A stretch of 64,000 nt of DNA from Dromaius novaehollandiae (lineage: Eukaryota; Chordata; Aves; Casuariiformes; Dromaiidae), in NCBI RefSeq assembly GCF_036370855.1, contig NC_088113.1, forward strand, positions 14,156,501 to 14,220,500. The letters run 5' to 3'. A program made the translations under genes and the position numbers. The notes beneath the pieces are model-generated. The model saw only the letters and a list, made by a program, of their open reading frames with translations. It had not been told where the DNA came from and ran no database searches. How positions within the stretch are numbered: the stretch's first letter is position 1; each line of letters starts with the position of its first letter. Below, piece by piece: positions 22,824 through 33,325 of the stretch.

Positions 22824-25800
22824 TTAGCGTCTTTGAAATGCAATGGGAAGCTCCCGGTTAGGAATCAGTATTCCCGAATGGAGTGTTTCTACTGGCTTGC
22901 TGTCAGTTGCTACAATTTGGTATTTGCGAATGAGCTGAAACACAAACATTTGCGTTAGCATGCTTTGGCTTCTAGACTATCTGATTAGGATAAGTTTTGA
23001 ACAATTGTGCATTGTGTGAAGACTGCCATTTGCAAGTACTTACCCAGCAGAGGGCTAAATGAAGCTGTAGTTCTGCTAAGCGACGTCCGATGCACATCCT
23101 CTTCCCCATGCCAAATGGAAGATGAGTAAAAGGGTTTATTAAGTTCTTCTGTAGCCAGCGCTCTGGTTTAAATTGAGTCCAGCCATTAAAGTACTCCTCA
23201 TTGCAACCCAGCGCATGGGTATTTATCATTAGTACTGTCTATAAACAAAGCAGTAGACACAGTCTCAATTACAAATTGGCTTATAGTTGCTAAGTGAATC
23301 AGCTTGTTAGTGGGAAAGTTTAATGTAACAGTACAGATGAGGCAGTTTTGTCTAAAAAAGTCTTGTAATTCTCTAAAGATTAATTCAAACACAGTAAAGG
23401 TCATTTTCCTCAGAAAATAGCATGGAAAATCTGAAAAAAAATCTTGAAATCCCACACCAAAATATTTTTGTCTCAATTCAACAGTTGTGCAGGCAGGTAC
23501 AATACCATGAAACTACCTCAGGACACATTCTAGAGAAGTGATTAGGTAGGAAGCTACTGAATTATTTCAGTCTGTGAAATAAAACATTAGAAAACCTTAG
23601 GAAAGAAAAACAGAAAACGGGAAAAAAATGAGACAACCATCCTTCTGAAGTCAGGGCATCAGCTCCTCTAATTTAATTTTATCCTACGTTTCAACATTTT
23701 TCAATTTATGGGAAATCTTGGCCCATATTTCTCATTCAAGCCTTATTTGGGAACTAGTCCTTCAGCAAAGGAGCGAAATATGACAAGCTTCAGTGTTTTA
23801 GAGGACAGTTAAAGATAAACTGCAATGAAATATTTAAATAACTAAATTGACTTACTCCTTTGGGTAGTACATAATCTCCTAGAACCATTTCTTTGTCAAT
23901 AGTGCGAGTGGTAAATGGCACAGATGGTGTTAATCTGCAGTGAAAGAAACAAAATGTGTTAAATTCCCAGGATTTTTTCCTTCCTGTATGTGTAATAGTT
24001 TACTCTAAATAGCAAGATGCCCAAAATTATAGGTACTAGAAAATTCTTTCTCCATACTGCAGATTAGATGGTAAAACTGGTCATTTACTTTTTGCAAGTT
24101 ATTTGAAAATTTTACCTCATGGATTCTTTCAGACATGCTTTTAGGTAAGGCATTTTCTTCAAGTTCTCAGCACTTGGACTCTCATTAGCAGCCAAAACAC
24201 TCTGTATTTCCGTAAAAAGTTTCTGCTGAACATGTGGATTGCGCGAAATGTTATACAAAGCCCACAGTAAACTATTGGCAGTCTGAAACAAGCCAAAAAG
24301 AAACATAAGACCTCCACTTACGGTGACAGAAACACAAGTTCCCAGAAGTTCAAAGCAACATTTTTAGCATGAGCACTTTATGGTTGGCCACTGCCTAATA
24401 GGATTTTTTAAGCCTGGGAGATTATGACTTATATCAGTTTTTCTCTGAGAGAAACCAATAGAAGAAAGAATTTTTCCAGGTAAAATTTCAATTGCATTTA
24501 GGCCACTGAAGCAATTACAAGATGAGCTTTTTGTTCTCTTGCAGGTTATGGAGGAAAGCAGAGAGTTGCAAGGCTGCTAATTTTAAAGGGCTCTTGAACA
24601 GCCAGGTTTACCGTTTCAACTCCCGCAATCTGGAGCTCGGCAATGGCAGCATACAGCTCTTTCTTGGAAAGTTGTCCTCCGGAATAGATGTCACACAGGA
24701 AATCCTCGTGAGGGTTTGCAGAATGTTTTTCCAGTCGACTGTCAATGGACTGCTTGGCTGAGGAGGGAAGAACAGGAGGTAATTAATGGAAAGTTGCTAA
24801 AAATGCTATCAAAATAAAAGTGAAAATATGGCTCACATGCAGGATTGTGAAAGAGGATAGCAAGCTGTGCTTTGGTTTCAAGAGATGAGCATTGTACCAA
24901 ATAAATAATGTTATTTTCACATTTTAGGCAAACACTAAACAGTTACAAAAATTGTTTATAAACAGAAAGAACATCTGAAAACTACTAGGAATTCCATATT
25001 GTAGTATTAGGAAAAGAAATCAGTGATGTGTTGAGTGACAGATTTAGCAAACAGAAATCCAAGTGTGTAAAACCTACTGGCTTGGATTTTCCAAGGGGAT
25101 CAAGATATTAAAAACCAAAGAGATTTTTAGTGCTCAGGCTCCCTGAGGAAAGTTTAAGCCTTTGATTTACTATGGCAAGGTAAAAATAGATGCCATTTCT
25201 ATGTGCATTTTTCAAAATATAGTTGACTACATTTTGCCCACCCTTTCTTGTGAATATCCTGATTGTTAAGACCAGCTCTTAGTAAGGAACTATTCATGTC
25301 AAGTGAAGGTGCCAAGCTCTTTTTTGTTTTTTTTGGAATAAAACTTGTTTAAAATGTCTTTCTTAAAAGCCATAAACTAAAAAGCAATAGAATAAGCGCA
25401 CACATGACTGGCATGAGAAACTCCCCTGAAGTATCAGGTACTCAAATACTTAAGAGAAATATGCCACTCAGCATTACAATAATCCAAGGACCAAAACCTT
25501 GTTTAATCTTTAGCTAGAATTATCACAGACTAGGAAAAAACTGAAAAATATAAACTTAACTTCATATCTGGCATTAGAGTAATTTTTGCAATCTTGAAGG
25601 CCAGTCTATCTTAATAGACAGAAAGTTCTGTCAGAAAACCAAGTTGTACCTTATGATTAATTGCTTCTGTTTTAAGACTTACAACTATGTTCCAGGTTAC
25701 TCAGAAAGCATGATTTCTTTTTTAGTAAACAAACCTTTGTTGTGTGTGAAATTCTTATTTCTCAATAGTGAAACTGCCCTTCCTTTTCTCACTCATATGC

Positions 25801-28800
25801 CTTGCCTTTAAAGTGATATACCCTTTCCAGCTCTATACTTTTATGATAGTCTCGACTGCACTCAGCTTTGCTGGCACCTTAATTTCTGGGGCTTCCTTGG
25901 GTATGGGGTGTTGCCACACAACCAGCGCTGAGCATTAGTCAGAAGAAAACAGTGCTCCTGTGTTTGGAATCAAGAGATTTGTGGTCAGCAGCAGCAAAGG
26001 TGTCTCAATCTGTGCTCAGGGGAGCAAATGACAGCAGAGTTAGACATAGCAATTATAAAGAAAGTTAATTCCACAAAGTAGGAGACAGAGCAGAAGGGAA
26101 AGGAGAAAAATTATGTTAAAAATAATAATAACCTGTTTTAAATATATTATCCCATGCTTTAGTGTGAGCTTGCCAGACTTTTGTATTCAAACCCTTGTGA
26201 AGCTCCACTGGGGTCACCATCATCATTCCAAAAGTAGCCATCATCTGTGGTGGAGAAACAGCTTTTGAAATCTTTCTTTAAACTACCTACTTGTAATTTG
26301 TGAACAAAACTAGACTGTACAGTAGAAGGCAATTTTCACTGGATCAGAAAGTCAGGGTTCTGATAGTGTTTCTGTCCTGGATAGAAAGGGTAGGATTCAC
26401 CCTAACTAGACCTCATTGAGCTAAAAAATAGGTACAACCAGTGGAGAATAAGAGGTTTTAGGCACCTGTTTTAGAATGATACAAACCATCCTTTGGCAGG
26501 GCCTCTCTCTCCATTGAGAGCAGATGGAGCTGAACAGCTAGGCTAGACCAGATGCCTATCTTTTAGATGGCTAAAATTAGTGAGATAAGTATCACTAAAG
26601 TCCAAGTTGCAGCAAGATGCACAGCATGTGTGCTTGCAAGAGTGACTAACCTCCAAATCTGGCATATTTGCATAATCCCACACAACTCCAGAAGTCCCAC
26701 CTAGCACAAATAGCAATGTTGCACAACAGGTGTCTATGAGGGAGAGAAAAATTAACCAACCAACCTGACAGCTGTATTTCAGGGATTACCCCGATGTCCA
26801 TACAGCATTTTCACCGCACGGGTTTAGGCTCTTTGTCAATTGGACAGTCAGACGGTCAGTTACTAGCTTTGCACATTTGAGTGTGGCCTCAGATGTGCAA
26901 GGATGCCAATACATATGCAAAATAGAAGCTTGAGTTTCTTTTTTCAGGGGACTTATTTAAACTGCTACCCTTTCAGAAGAATCACTACAGCCCCAGGTAA
27001 AGACTAAGGCGTTTCTTCCATACCGTTTTCACAGCCTTGATGAAGTTCAAACCTTCTTCTTCTACATCATGCTGCAGGAGACCAAACCTTTTCCCATACA
27101 GCACCAGGCAGATACCTGTTGTTAAGCAATATTCTCATTAAATGATATAGAGGAGAGGGTGTGTAGTGTCCACCATTAATTGTCACCACACCATTTCAAT
27201 TATCCCTATGAAAAACATTCTCTGCTCTAGGATACATGCCTATGAAAAAGGTAGTTCAAAAACCTTCTGCACAGCTGACTTAGACCCGCTGTAACAGTAC
27301 TATCTAGCTGTCGTGCCCTTTCAGCAGTACCTCTTCACAAATGAGGGAACCACTGGACCCCTCACACGAGCAGCAGATCTTTCTGCCAAGCATGGCTGGT
27401 GTATTTGGCAACTAAGCTATTAAGCAGCACTCCTGGAGAGAGCTGAGTGGCAAGGCCCAAAGAGGCCATCTAGTGCAGTGTCCCCCTCCGCAGCCAGAAA
27501 TCACCTGCCAACACTGGCAGCGTTCCACACCCCAGCAGCTTCCATCTCTTTCCATCTGCTTTCCATTTTATTTTTTAAGCTGACACTTCTTTCTCCTTTC
27601 CCAAAGCAGCCACCACCACCACTGACAATGGAAGAACACATTTTCAGGAGCTCAGTGCATGGGTAACCATGAGAAGCCAGCCCAGAGCAGGAGGCATCTG
27701 GCAGAGCTTGTTGCGTTAAGCACTACGCCTGGCCATGCTTTTTTGTTGAGGACTTCGGGTGTAGCTTTTCCTTCTGCCCTAAGTCATTCCTGGCTGATGC
27801 TTCCTTAATCTACTCTGAAAGGCTTCTGAAGATGGAGACTCCTTTCTGGGTAACTATCTGGAGAACTGCGCTGCAATTCCCACAAGTTTTGGATGTATAA
27901 GTCACTATCAGTGTTTGAAACTTCATACAAGCCACGTGCACAGTCAGAGAGAACTGGAGAGTTTGTGTGGTTGATGATGAACTTTGCATGTGTACTGGTT
28001 GTCCCCTGGCTTTTCTGCAGCCCATTTACCATGGTATTGTAGCTTACAGTTCAGAAATAGATAGCCTACACTGTCCTCACTGGTTTCACTCTCTCTGGAA
28101 CGCCATGACAGGTAGAAAATGCATACCATTCTCAGGAAAAAACAAAAAACTTACTTTCAAATGACCATTTGTTGAATTCTGAATATACATCTTCAATTTG
28201 TCCATTGTGGTTACAGAGATCATCCATTCTATACATGAAGTCCTCCAGGACCTAAGTGGTGGAGAGAAGAGAGGAAAAAAAGCGAATAAAGAGGAGACCA
28301 ACTAATAGAAATCCTGGGTAATTTAACATTTTCATTCATCTTTTAAATAGATGACAATCTCACATAAAACAGGAATACTTATGTTTCCTGTTCTTTGAAC
28401 ATGATTCAATTTCCCCTGTATTAATATATGTTTGGATTTTGCATGACTCTCATCCTCTTGCTGTTTATACTTGGATGAAACAAATTTTCCTCCGTGGGGA
28501 TGAAGTGCTTCAGTCAGACACCGGGATAACACCACAGAGTTTCACAATAAAGAGGATTAAGCTGTTTAATCACAGATGCTCCTCAAACTCGGTGAGGAAT
28601 GTAGAGGTTAAAGAGGGAGCTGTTCCCTGGGAGAGGAATACGAGAGCCAAGGGGTAAAGGCACAAAACGCTGAATGCCAGAAAAGTATGCCGGAGCCCTG
28701 CAGGAGCCCGTGTCACTGCGGAGTAACCTTGTTGCTCTGAACAGACAGCCTCAGCTACAGGTTTCTGCGTGGTCCTGCTTTTGGTCAGACCCTGATAATA

Positions 28801-29850
28801 CTCTAAAACTATGCAGGGAATAATAGGTACCGAGCGATTAACTCATACTGTTAGCACTGTGGAGCGGCTCAACAGCTATCCAGGTAAACCAGATCACTTG
28901 ATCCGGTTTTATTTCCCAGGCTTCCAGGAGCATGGGGAGAGAGAGAGTTTCTCGGAGTCGCAGTACCTCATTGATTGTGGCATCCAGCTTCACAACTTCC
29001 GCGGGCTTCATTAACTTCTTCTGAAAGGCGCTTCTAACCCTCTGCCAGTCCTTTCCTTCCCTGGGTTGAAGTGAAGACAGCAAGGATGAAAAGAGAGCGT
29101 AGGTTAAATGGAAGAAGAAGAAGGAAAAAAAAGTGCAGCATGTGCAAGAAGACGTCACTGCTAGCGGGGAGCGGGCACGGCACGTCGGCCGGTCCGGGCT
29201 GCCCGCCCTCAGCATCCCCAGAGCCGCCGGAGACCCTCCCCGGCCGGCTGCTGCCGCTGCCCCGCGCCACTTACAGGATCAGCAGCCCGTAGCCCTCATC
29301 GCGATAGTCGCGATAGGCTTTCCAAGGCTTGATCTCCAGGCGCTGGGGGCAGGCGCTCTCCCGCCGGTACAGGGCTTCCAAGAGGCAGGGGGCTGCGATG
29401 TGGACGGAGTCGAAGGCCCCCAGCTTCATGCGGAAAATCTTGCCAAATTTCCTGTGGTAGTCGGCCTGGGGGGGGGAGCGGAGGAGACCGCGGTGAGCGC
29501 CGGGCGCCCCCTCCCCATCCCGGCCCGGCCCGGCCCGGGCCCCCGCCGCTCACCAGCGTCTCGTGCTGCCGCTTGAGCCCCCCCTTCCAGAGCACGTCGG
29601 GCAGGCTGCCCATGAGCGGCCAGCGCGGGGGGCCCGGCAGGGCGGCCAGGGGGTGCCCGCGGCCCCGCGCCGCCTCCCGCGCCGCGCACAGCGAGGAGGA
29701 GGAGGCGGCGGCGGGCGGGCGCGGCGCGGGGGCTGCGCGGGCTGCGGGGGCTGCGCGGGCTGCGGGGCGCAGCGCGGCGCGGCCGCAGGTGAGGGCGGGG
29801 CGCCGCAGGAGGATGCTGCAGCCGCCCATCGCCGCGGCGAGATGTGCCAT
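22824..29850 (-). CDS. CYP24A1: Vitamin D 24-hydroxylase (cytochrome P450 24A1), 11 coding exons
   Basis: Mitochondrial inner-membrane P450 that inactivates calcitriol and 25-hydroxyvitamin D3 by side-chain oxidation, using adrenodoxin electrons. Coding exons (descending): 29850-29554, 29465-29275, 29060-28967, 28251-28155, 27115-27024, 26244-26133, 24757-24612, 24282-24116, 23934-23856, 23238-23044, 22934-22824. All junctions are GT/AG and the sum is 1581 bases (526 aa plus stop). Seen: an Arg/Ala-rich N terminus without acidic residues before about 59 (mitochondrial presequence), the [12 protein letters not shown] region, I-helix AGVETT (339-344), K-helix ESMR (396-399), and the heme loop [10 protein letters not shown] with Cys474. 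Human is 514 aa with Cys462. The residue aligned to human Ala326, which favours the C24 over the C23 pathway, is Ala339; Val391 is kept as Val404. Two in-frame ATGs exist: M1 (29850) and M8 (29829). M8 has the better Kozak context, which would give 519 aa. Confidence 0.97.
23045..28966 (-). other. CYP24A1: CYP24A1 introns 3 to 9
   Basis: Introns 3 (28966-28252), 4 (28154-27116), 5 (27023-26245), 6 (26132-24758), 7 (24611-24283), 8 (24115-23935) and 9 (23855-23239) are AT-rich with no second gene. They are short: the coding part spans 7 kb. Other introns are 1 (29553-29466, only 88 bp, C-rich acceptor), 2 (29274-29061) and 10 (23043-22935). Confidence 0.85.
29728..29763 (-). repeat. CYP24A1: In-frame 18-bp duplication in CYP24A1 exon 1
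   Basis: Two identical 18-bp units (29728-29745 and 29746-29763) encode the hexapeptide AARAAP twice inside the mitochondrial presequence. The neighbouring code is also Ala/Pro/Arg/Ser-rich ([12 protein letters not shown]). The cleavable presequence tolerates this, so length may vary between individuals or species. Confidence 0.85.
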
Positions 29851-29860
29851 CGGCCCGGGC

Positions 29861-29880
29861 GCATATATGTATATATAGCA
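29861..29880 (-). promoter_or_regulatory. CYP24A1: TATA box of CYP24A1
   Basis: On the minus strand TATATATA (29877-29870) followed by CATATATG is an AT-rich island in very GC-rich DNA. It lies about 20-27 bases before the first ATG and about 41-48 before the second, so initiation would fall near 29835-29850. Confidence 0.75.
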
Positions 29881-29911
29881 CCGGGGAGGCTCGCTGGACT
29901 TTAATCGGGGG

Positions 29912-29916
29912 CCAAT
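29912..29916 (+). promoter_or_regulatory. CYP24A1: Inverted CCAAT box
   Basis: CCAAT on the plus strand (ATTGG relative to the gene) in context GGGCCAATGGGA, about 35 bp upstream of the TATA box. This is a typical NF-Y position. Confidence 0.65.
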
Positions 29917-29930
29917 GGGAGCTCGGGGTG

Positions 29931-29945
29931 GGGTGAGGTGGGGCT
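29931..29945 (+). promoter_or_regulatory. CYP24A1: Candidate proximal vitamin D response element (DR3)
   Basis: GGGTGA-GGT-GGGGCT has the direct-repeat-3 layout. It resembles the proximal rat/human CYP24A1 element AGGTGA-nnn-AGGGCG. It lies about 54 bp upstream of the TATA box and would bind VDR-RXR. Confidence 0.5.
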
Positions 29946-29981
29946 GGCCCGGGGAGGCTGCGGGGCAGGCGGTTCGCGGAG

Positions 29982-29996
29982 GGTTCAGGCGAGGCG
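29982..29996 (+). promoter_or_regulatory. CYP24A1: Candidate distal vitamin D response element (DR3)
   Basis: GGTTCA-GGC-GAGGCG has a direct-repeat-3 layout with the GGTTCA half-site of the distal rodent element (GGTTCA-GCG-GGTGCG). It sits 51 bp beyond the proximal candidate in the same orientation, matching the paired arrangement known for mammalian CYP24A1. Confidence 0.6.
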
Positions 29997-30034
29997 GGAG
30001 GGCGCCGCGCCAGAGCCGCGGAGCCTCGCGGGGC

Positions 30035-30068
30035 GGCCCCGGCCCCGGCCCCGGCCCCGGCCCCGGCC
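30035..30068. repeat. GGCCCC/GGGGCC hexanucleotide repeat
   Basis: About 5.7 perfect units of GGCCCC on the plus strand (GGGGCC on the CYP24A1 sense strand), about 190 bp upstream of the likely start site. The G-rich strand has enough GGGG runs to form a G-quadruplex. Confidence 0.9.
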
Positions 30069-30110
30069 GCGCCGCCCCCGACGGCCGCCAGCGCCGCAGG
30101 TAGCGGCCCC

Positions 30111-30184
30111 GGCCTGCGCCACCCCCGGCCTGCGCCACCCCCGTCCTGCGCCCCCCCTTCCTGCGCGCCCCCCCATCCTGCGCG
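30111..30184. repeat. C-rich ~16-bp minisatellite
   Basis: Two identical units GGCCTGCGCCACCCCC (30111-30126, 30127-30142) are followed by three decayed copies keeping the TCCTGCGC core. Confidence 0.8.
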
Positions 30185-30220
30185 GCGCCGCCTCGAGCTC
30201 GCCCAAGCGCTCTTCTCGGC

Positions 30221-30427
30221 CTTTTTCTTTTCTTTTCGTTTCTTTTCTTTTCTTTGCTTTTCTTTTCTCTTTTCCTTTCCTTTCCTTTCCTTTCCTTTCC
30301 TTTCCTTTCCTTTCCTTTCCTTTCCTTTCCTTTCCTTTCCTTTCCTTTCCTTTCCTTTCCTTTCCTTTCCTTTCTCCTTTCCTTTCTTTTCTTTTCCTTT
30401 CTTTTCTTTTCTCCCCCCTCTCCTCTT
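30221..30427. repeat. Pyrimidine tract with (TTTCC)n array
   Basis: A ~200-base plus-strand pyrimidine tract. Its centre, 30271-30374, is about 20 perfect TTTCC units; the edges are TTTTC and mixed variants with only isolated G interruptions on the left side. It lies about 400 bp upstream of the CYP24A1 start. The long open frames across it are artefacts of the repeat. Confidence 0.97.
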
Positions 30428-33224
30428 CCCATTTAGCGTCTCAGAGGTGCGAGGCCGCCGGGACGCGTCTGCGGGAAGCGTGGGGTCCCCCCCGTGCGCC
30501 GGCGACTGACCACACAGCCTTCCTTTGGGCTCTGCAGTTTACAGGGAGGGGATAAAAAGTCAGGGAAGCCGAGGAGCAGCGAGCTTTGCTGCGTGGACCG
30601 TCCTTACCCCATCTGGTGACGAACTACTTGCTTATGAAAAGGGCATGCGAGTGCATCACCTGCGAAGGCAAAATTCCCTTCGCTATTAATTCTGGCAGCT
30701 ATTAAATTCTGACAAAAGCCAGCTGTTGACACAAGAGTTTTAGTCGAAAACCACACTGTAGGATAGAGACAGCCAAAGACTTTCATGCTAAGTGGAGTCA
30801 GCAGAGGTGGCCAGCAGGGATACAGCAGCTCGGGACACCTCTGTGCTCAGCTCTCCGCCCCTCTCTTCTTGCAAGGGCAGTCAGGGAGGCAGTGGATTTT
30901 GCTGCCATGGATACCTGTAAACCACACGTTTTTCAGGAAGGACAGGCATACTATTATAAGGACTGGATCTTCTCCCCCCACACACTACCTTTTTTTCCCA
31001 TCTTTCTCCGGTTGCATTTTGTGACTCAGTTCTTCATCTCCTTTATTTAAGAAGCTGGTGGTGTGATGTGGAGTCTGCAGAAGGGTGTGTTAGACACGGG
31101 ATAGAGCAGGAGCCAGAAGGTAGGGTTTAACTCTGAACCCGAGATCAGCCTGTGAAGGGTGTGTGTGCACGTCTCGAAGTCAAATTAGTAACAAAAAAAG
31201 GTGGCAGTGAACAATACAGAGAAAAAATGGATAATAGCAGGAGCAGGACATCTCACTCCAGAGTTTTACTGCAGTTTTTCTATGTCTTCTCAGCGAACAA
31301 TCCCTTCCTTTATTTCAGTGTTTTTCTTCTAGGGGCTCATACGCAGGCCACAGGATCAGAGCACTTTCTAGGTGGGCTGTAGTGATGTGCTTTGAAATTA
31401 AAGCTGGTTCAAAGGCTTGCCTTTTTTTTTTTTGTTTGCTTCGAACCAGTTCTGAAAACACATCTCGCTGTCCTTGTAAATCAGGTGCAGTTCAGGCTTC
31501 ATTCAATGGTAAGTGCTGAGAAAACAGAAAAGAGAAGAGACAATCTGTGTGCTCTGTGGACACCTGTCTATCTGAGGAATCAAAATGAACTCATTTGAAG
31601 GGTCACAGCTCAGTGCCTGTGAAATGATGTCTTTAGAAGAGTCTGGAATAGACAAGTCAAGACTAAACTGGGCACAGGTCAATTTTTCCATGTTCCTAGC
31701 TGCAATAGAGATGAAACCACCCTGTTAATACGAAATCTTCTCTATTAAGCCATTTTTAAGTTACAGAATGGAAAAGGTTTTACTGAACTTCTGCGGTCGT
31801 GATGTAACTTTCTGGCAAGGACACTTGTGTATCTGTAGCTCAGCTAGGCCTGGAGCTGAGAGAGCTAATGATTGTCTCAATTTCTGGTAAAGTGCGGTTC
31901 TAAGGGCATTTTCGATCTTCACTTCTTCCACCCCTCCCTTTTAAGAGATCTCAAAAACAAGTCTTTCAGCAAGATCTTCTCATGTGACCTTTAGAGCATA
32001 TCAAGGGTTATTTTAAGTGTCAAGTGACTTATAGGGTTTTCGAGCTCAAGAATTGTGGCCATACCCTCATGTGAGTTCACAGCCTAACTTGTCCCTCCAC
32101 AGAGGTAGCTGTAACGGGAGCATGTCACCATCGTCCCACAGGTGTCTATCCACAGGACCTTCTATGTGTGAGGTCCAAACTTTTCTAATAATGGTGACGG
32201 CTAGTGACAACTGCAAGTGGAAGACCCTGTTCACTTTTACAACACTGACAAAAAGTATTACTAGGTGAAAGACCAGGAAATATTTTCTGAAAATCAAGGC
32301 TAAACAGTGTGTGATACATACTCTTCTATGCTTTTTCTTTTGCTACAGAAAAATTGTGTTTTGATTTCCGAAGCTTCAAATGTCAGGAGAGGATGTTGTT
32401 CAAAAATGATCTGCCAAAGTGATACTTCTGTAGAAGATCCAAGGTGGACTGTTGTAGATGTACAGAAACACTGTATTACAGCCTATCTTTTTCATCACTA
32501 AAACATTAATTGGTACCTGAAGTCCTGGTTTTATCGCTGCTTCCAAAGCACAAGTGATTGCTAGACCTACCTCTTGGGAAACAGTAGTAAAATATTCTTT
32601 AAATAAGGCTTGAAAAACCCTCAAACTAATAACATCTCCCCAGGCTTTATGAGACTGAACTGTGATCAGAAATCTTACTGCAGGAAAATAGCTGAACTTC
32701 CAATATTGTAAAAAGACCCAAAAGCATTGAACTAATGCACAGTGAACTGACTGTTTTTCATATAGTGAACTTCAAATATACTAAACATTATCAAACCAAC
32801 TCCTCAGTCTGAAGGAGTCATTAACTGGTAGTGGATTTTCTTCCTTAATACCTGTAATTCTGGAAGGTTTCTTATTGCGGCATATTACACAATTCCTGTC
32901 TCCTGATCACTACTCTTTCTCCTTGCTGGAGTAAGGTTTTTACTATTTTCACCCTAAAAATACTTTCAAAGTCTTATGTGTTTTTTTAAATGCTACAACT
33001 TACAAGTGCCACAGGAGAATGGGTAGACTAGGTAAACAGTGTATCTGTCACGGACAAGGTATTTCACAATGCTGAGGAAGACAAACTGAACGCAACTTGT
33101 AAACTCCAGTGTCTAAACACAAAGCTGTTATTCCAGATTTTTAGTAATGTTTGCTTATACACTTTTAATTCTGTGTCTCTTTCTAGCTGAGGATCTTAGA
33201 GTTTTGTAAATATTAATGAATTGA

Positions 33225-33325
33225 GCCTCAGCCTAGGAAATGGGAAAGTACTGTAATTCCCATTCTACAGAAGAGAAACTGAAATGTATTTGAAAATCAA
33301 GATCACAAAGCTATACATAAGCCCT
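33225..33325 (+). repeat. Ancient MIR-like SINE relic
   Basis: AATTCCCATTCTACAGAAGA, then GAAACTGAAATG, then GATCACAAAGCTA follow the MIR consensus order (CCCATTTTACAGATGAGGAAACTGAGG ... GTCACACAGCTA shape) with heavy divergence. Recognised from memory only. Confidence 0.45.

Larger units (their letters stand above)
29150..30220. promoter_or_regulatory. CYP24A1: CpG island over CYP24A1 promoter and exons 1-2
   Basis: Sharp rise in C+G and CpG count compared with both flanks, covering exon 1, exon 2, the TATA/CCAAT region and about 350 bp upstream. Boundaries are by eye. Confidence 0.85.

Noticed and set aside
29563..29904. Long plus-strand frames opposite CYP24A1 exon 1
   Set aside because: Antisense shadows in GC-rich DNA where stop codons are rare; low-complexity Gly/Ala/Arg composition.
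30254..30555. Open frames rich in FLSFP or KERKGKE repeats across 30.2-30.5 kb
   Set aside because: They are translations of the (TTTCC)n array; a 5-bp unit stays open in all frames and the peptide is periodic with no domain.
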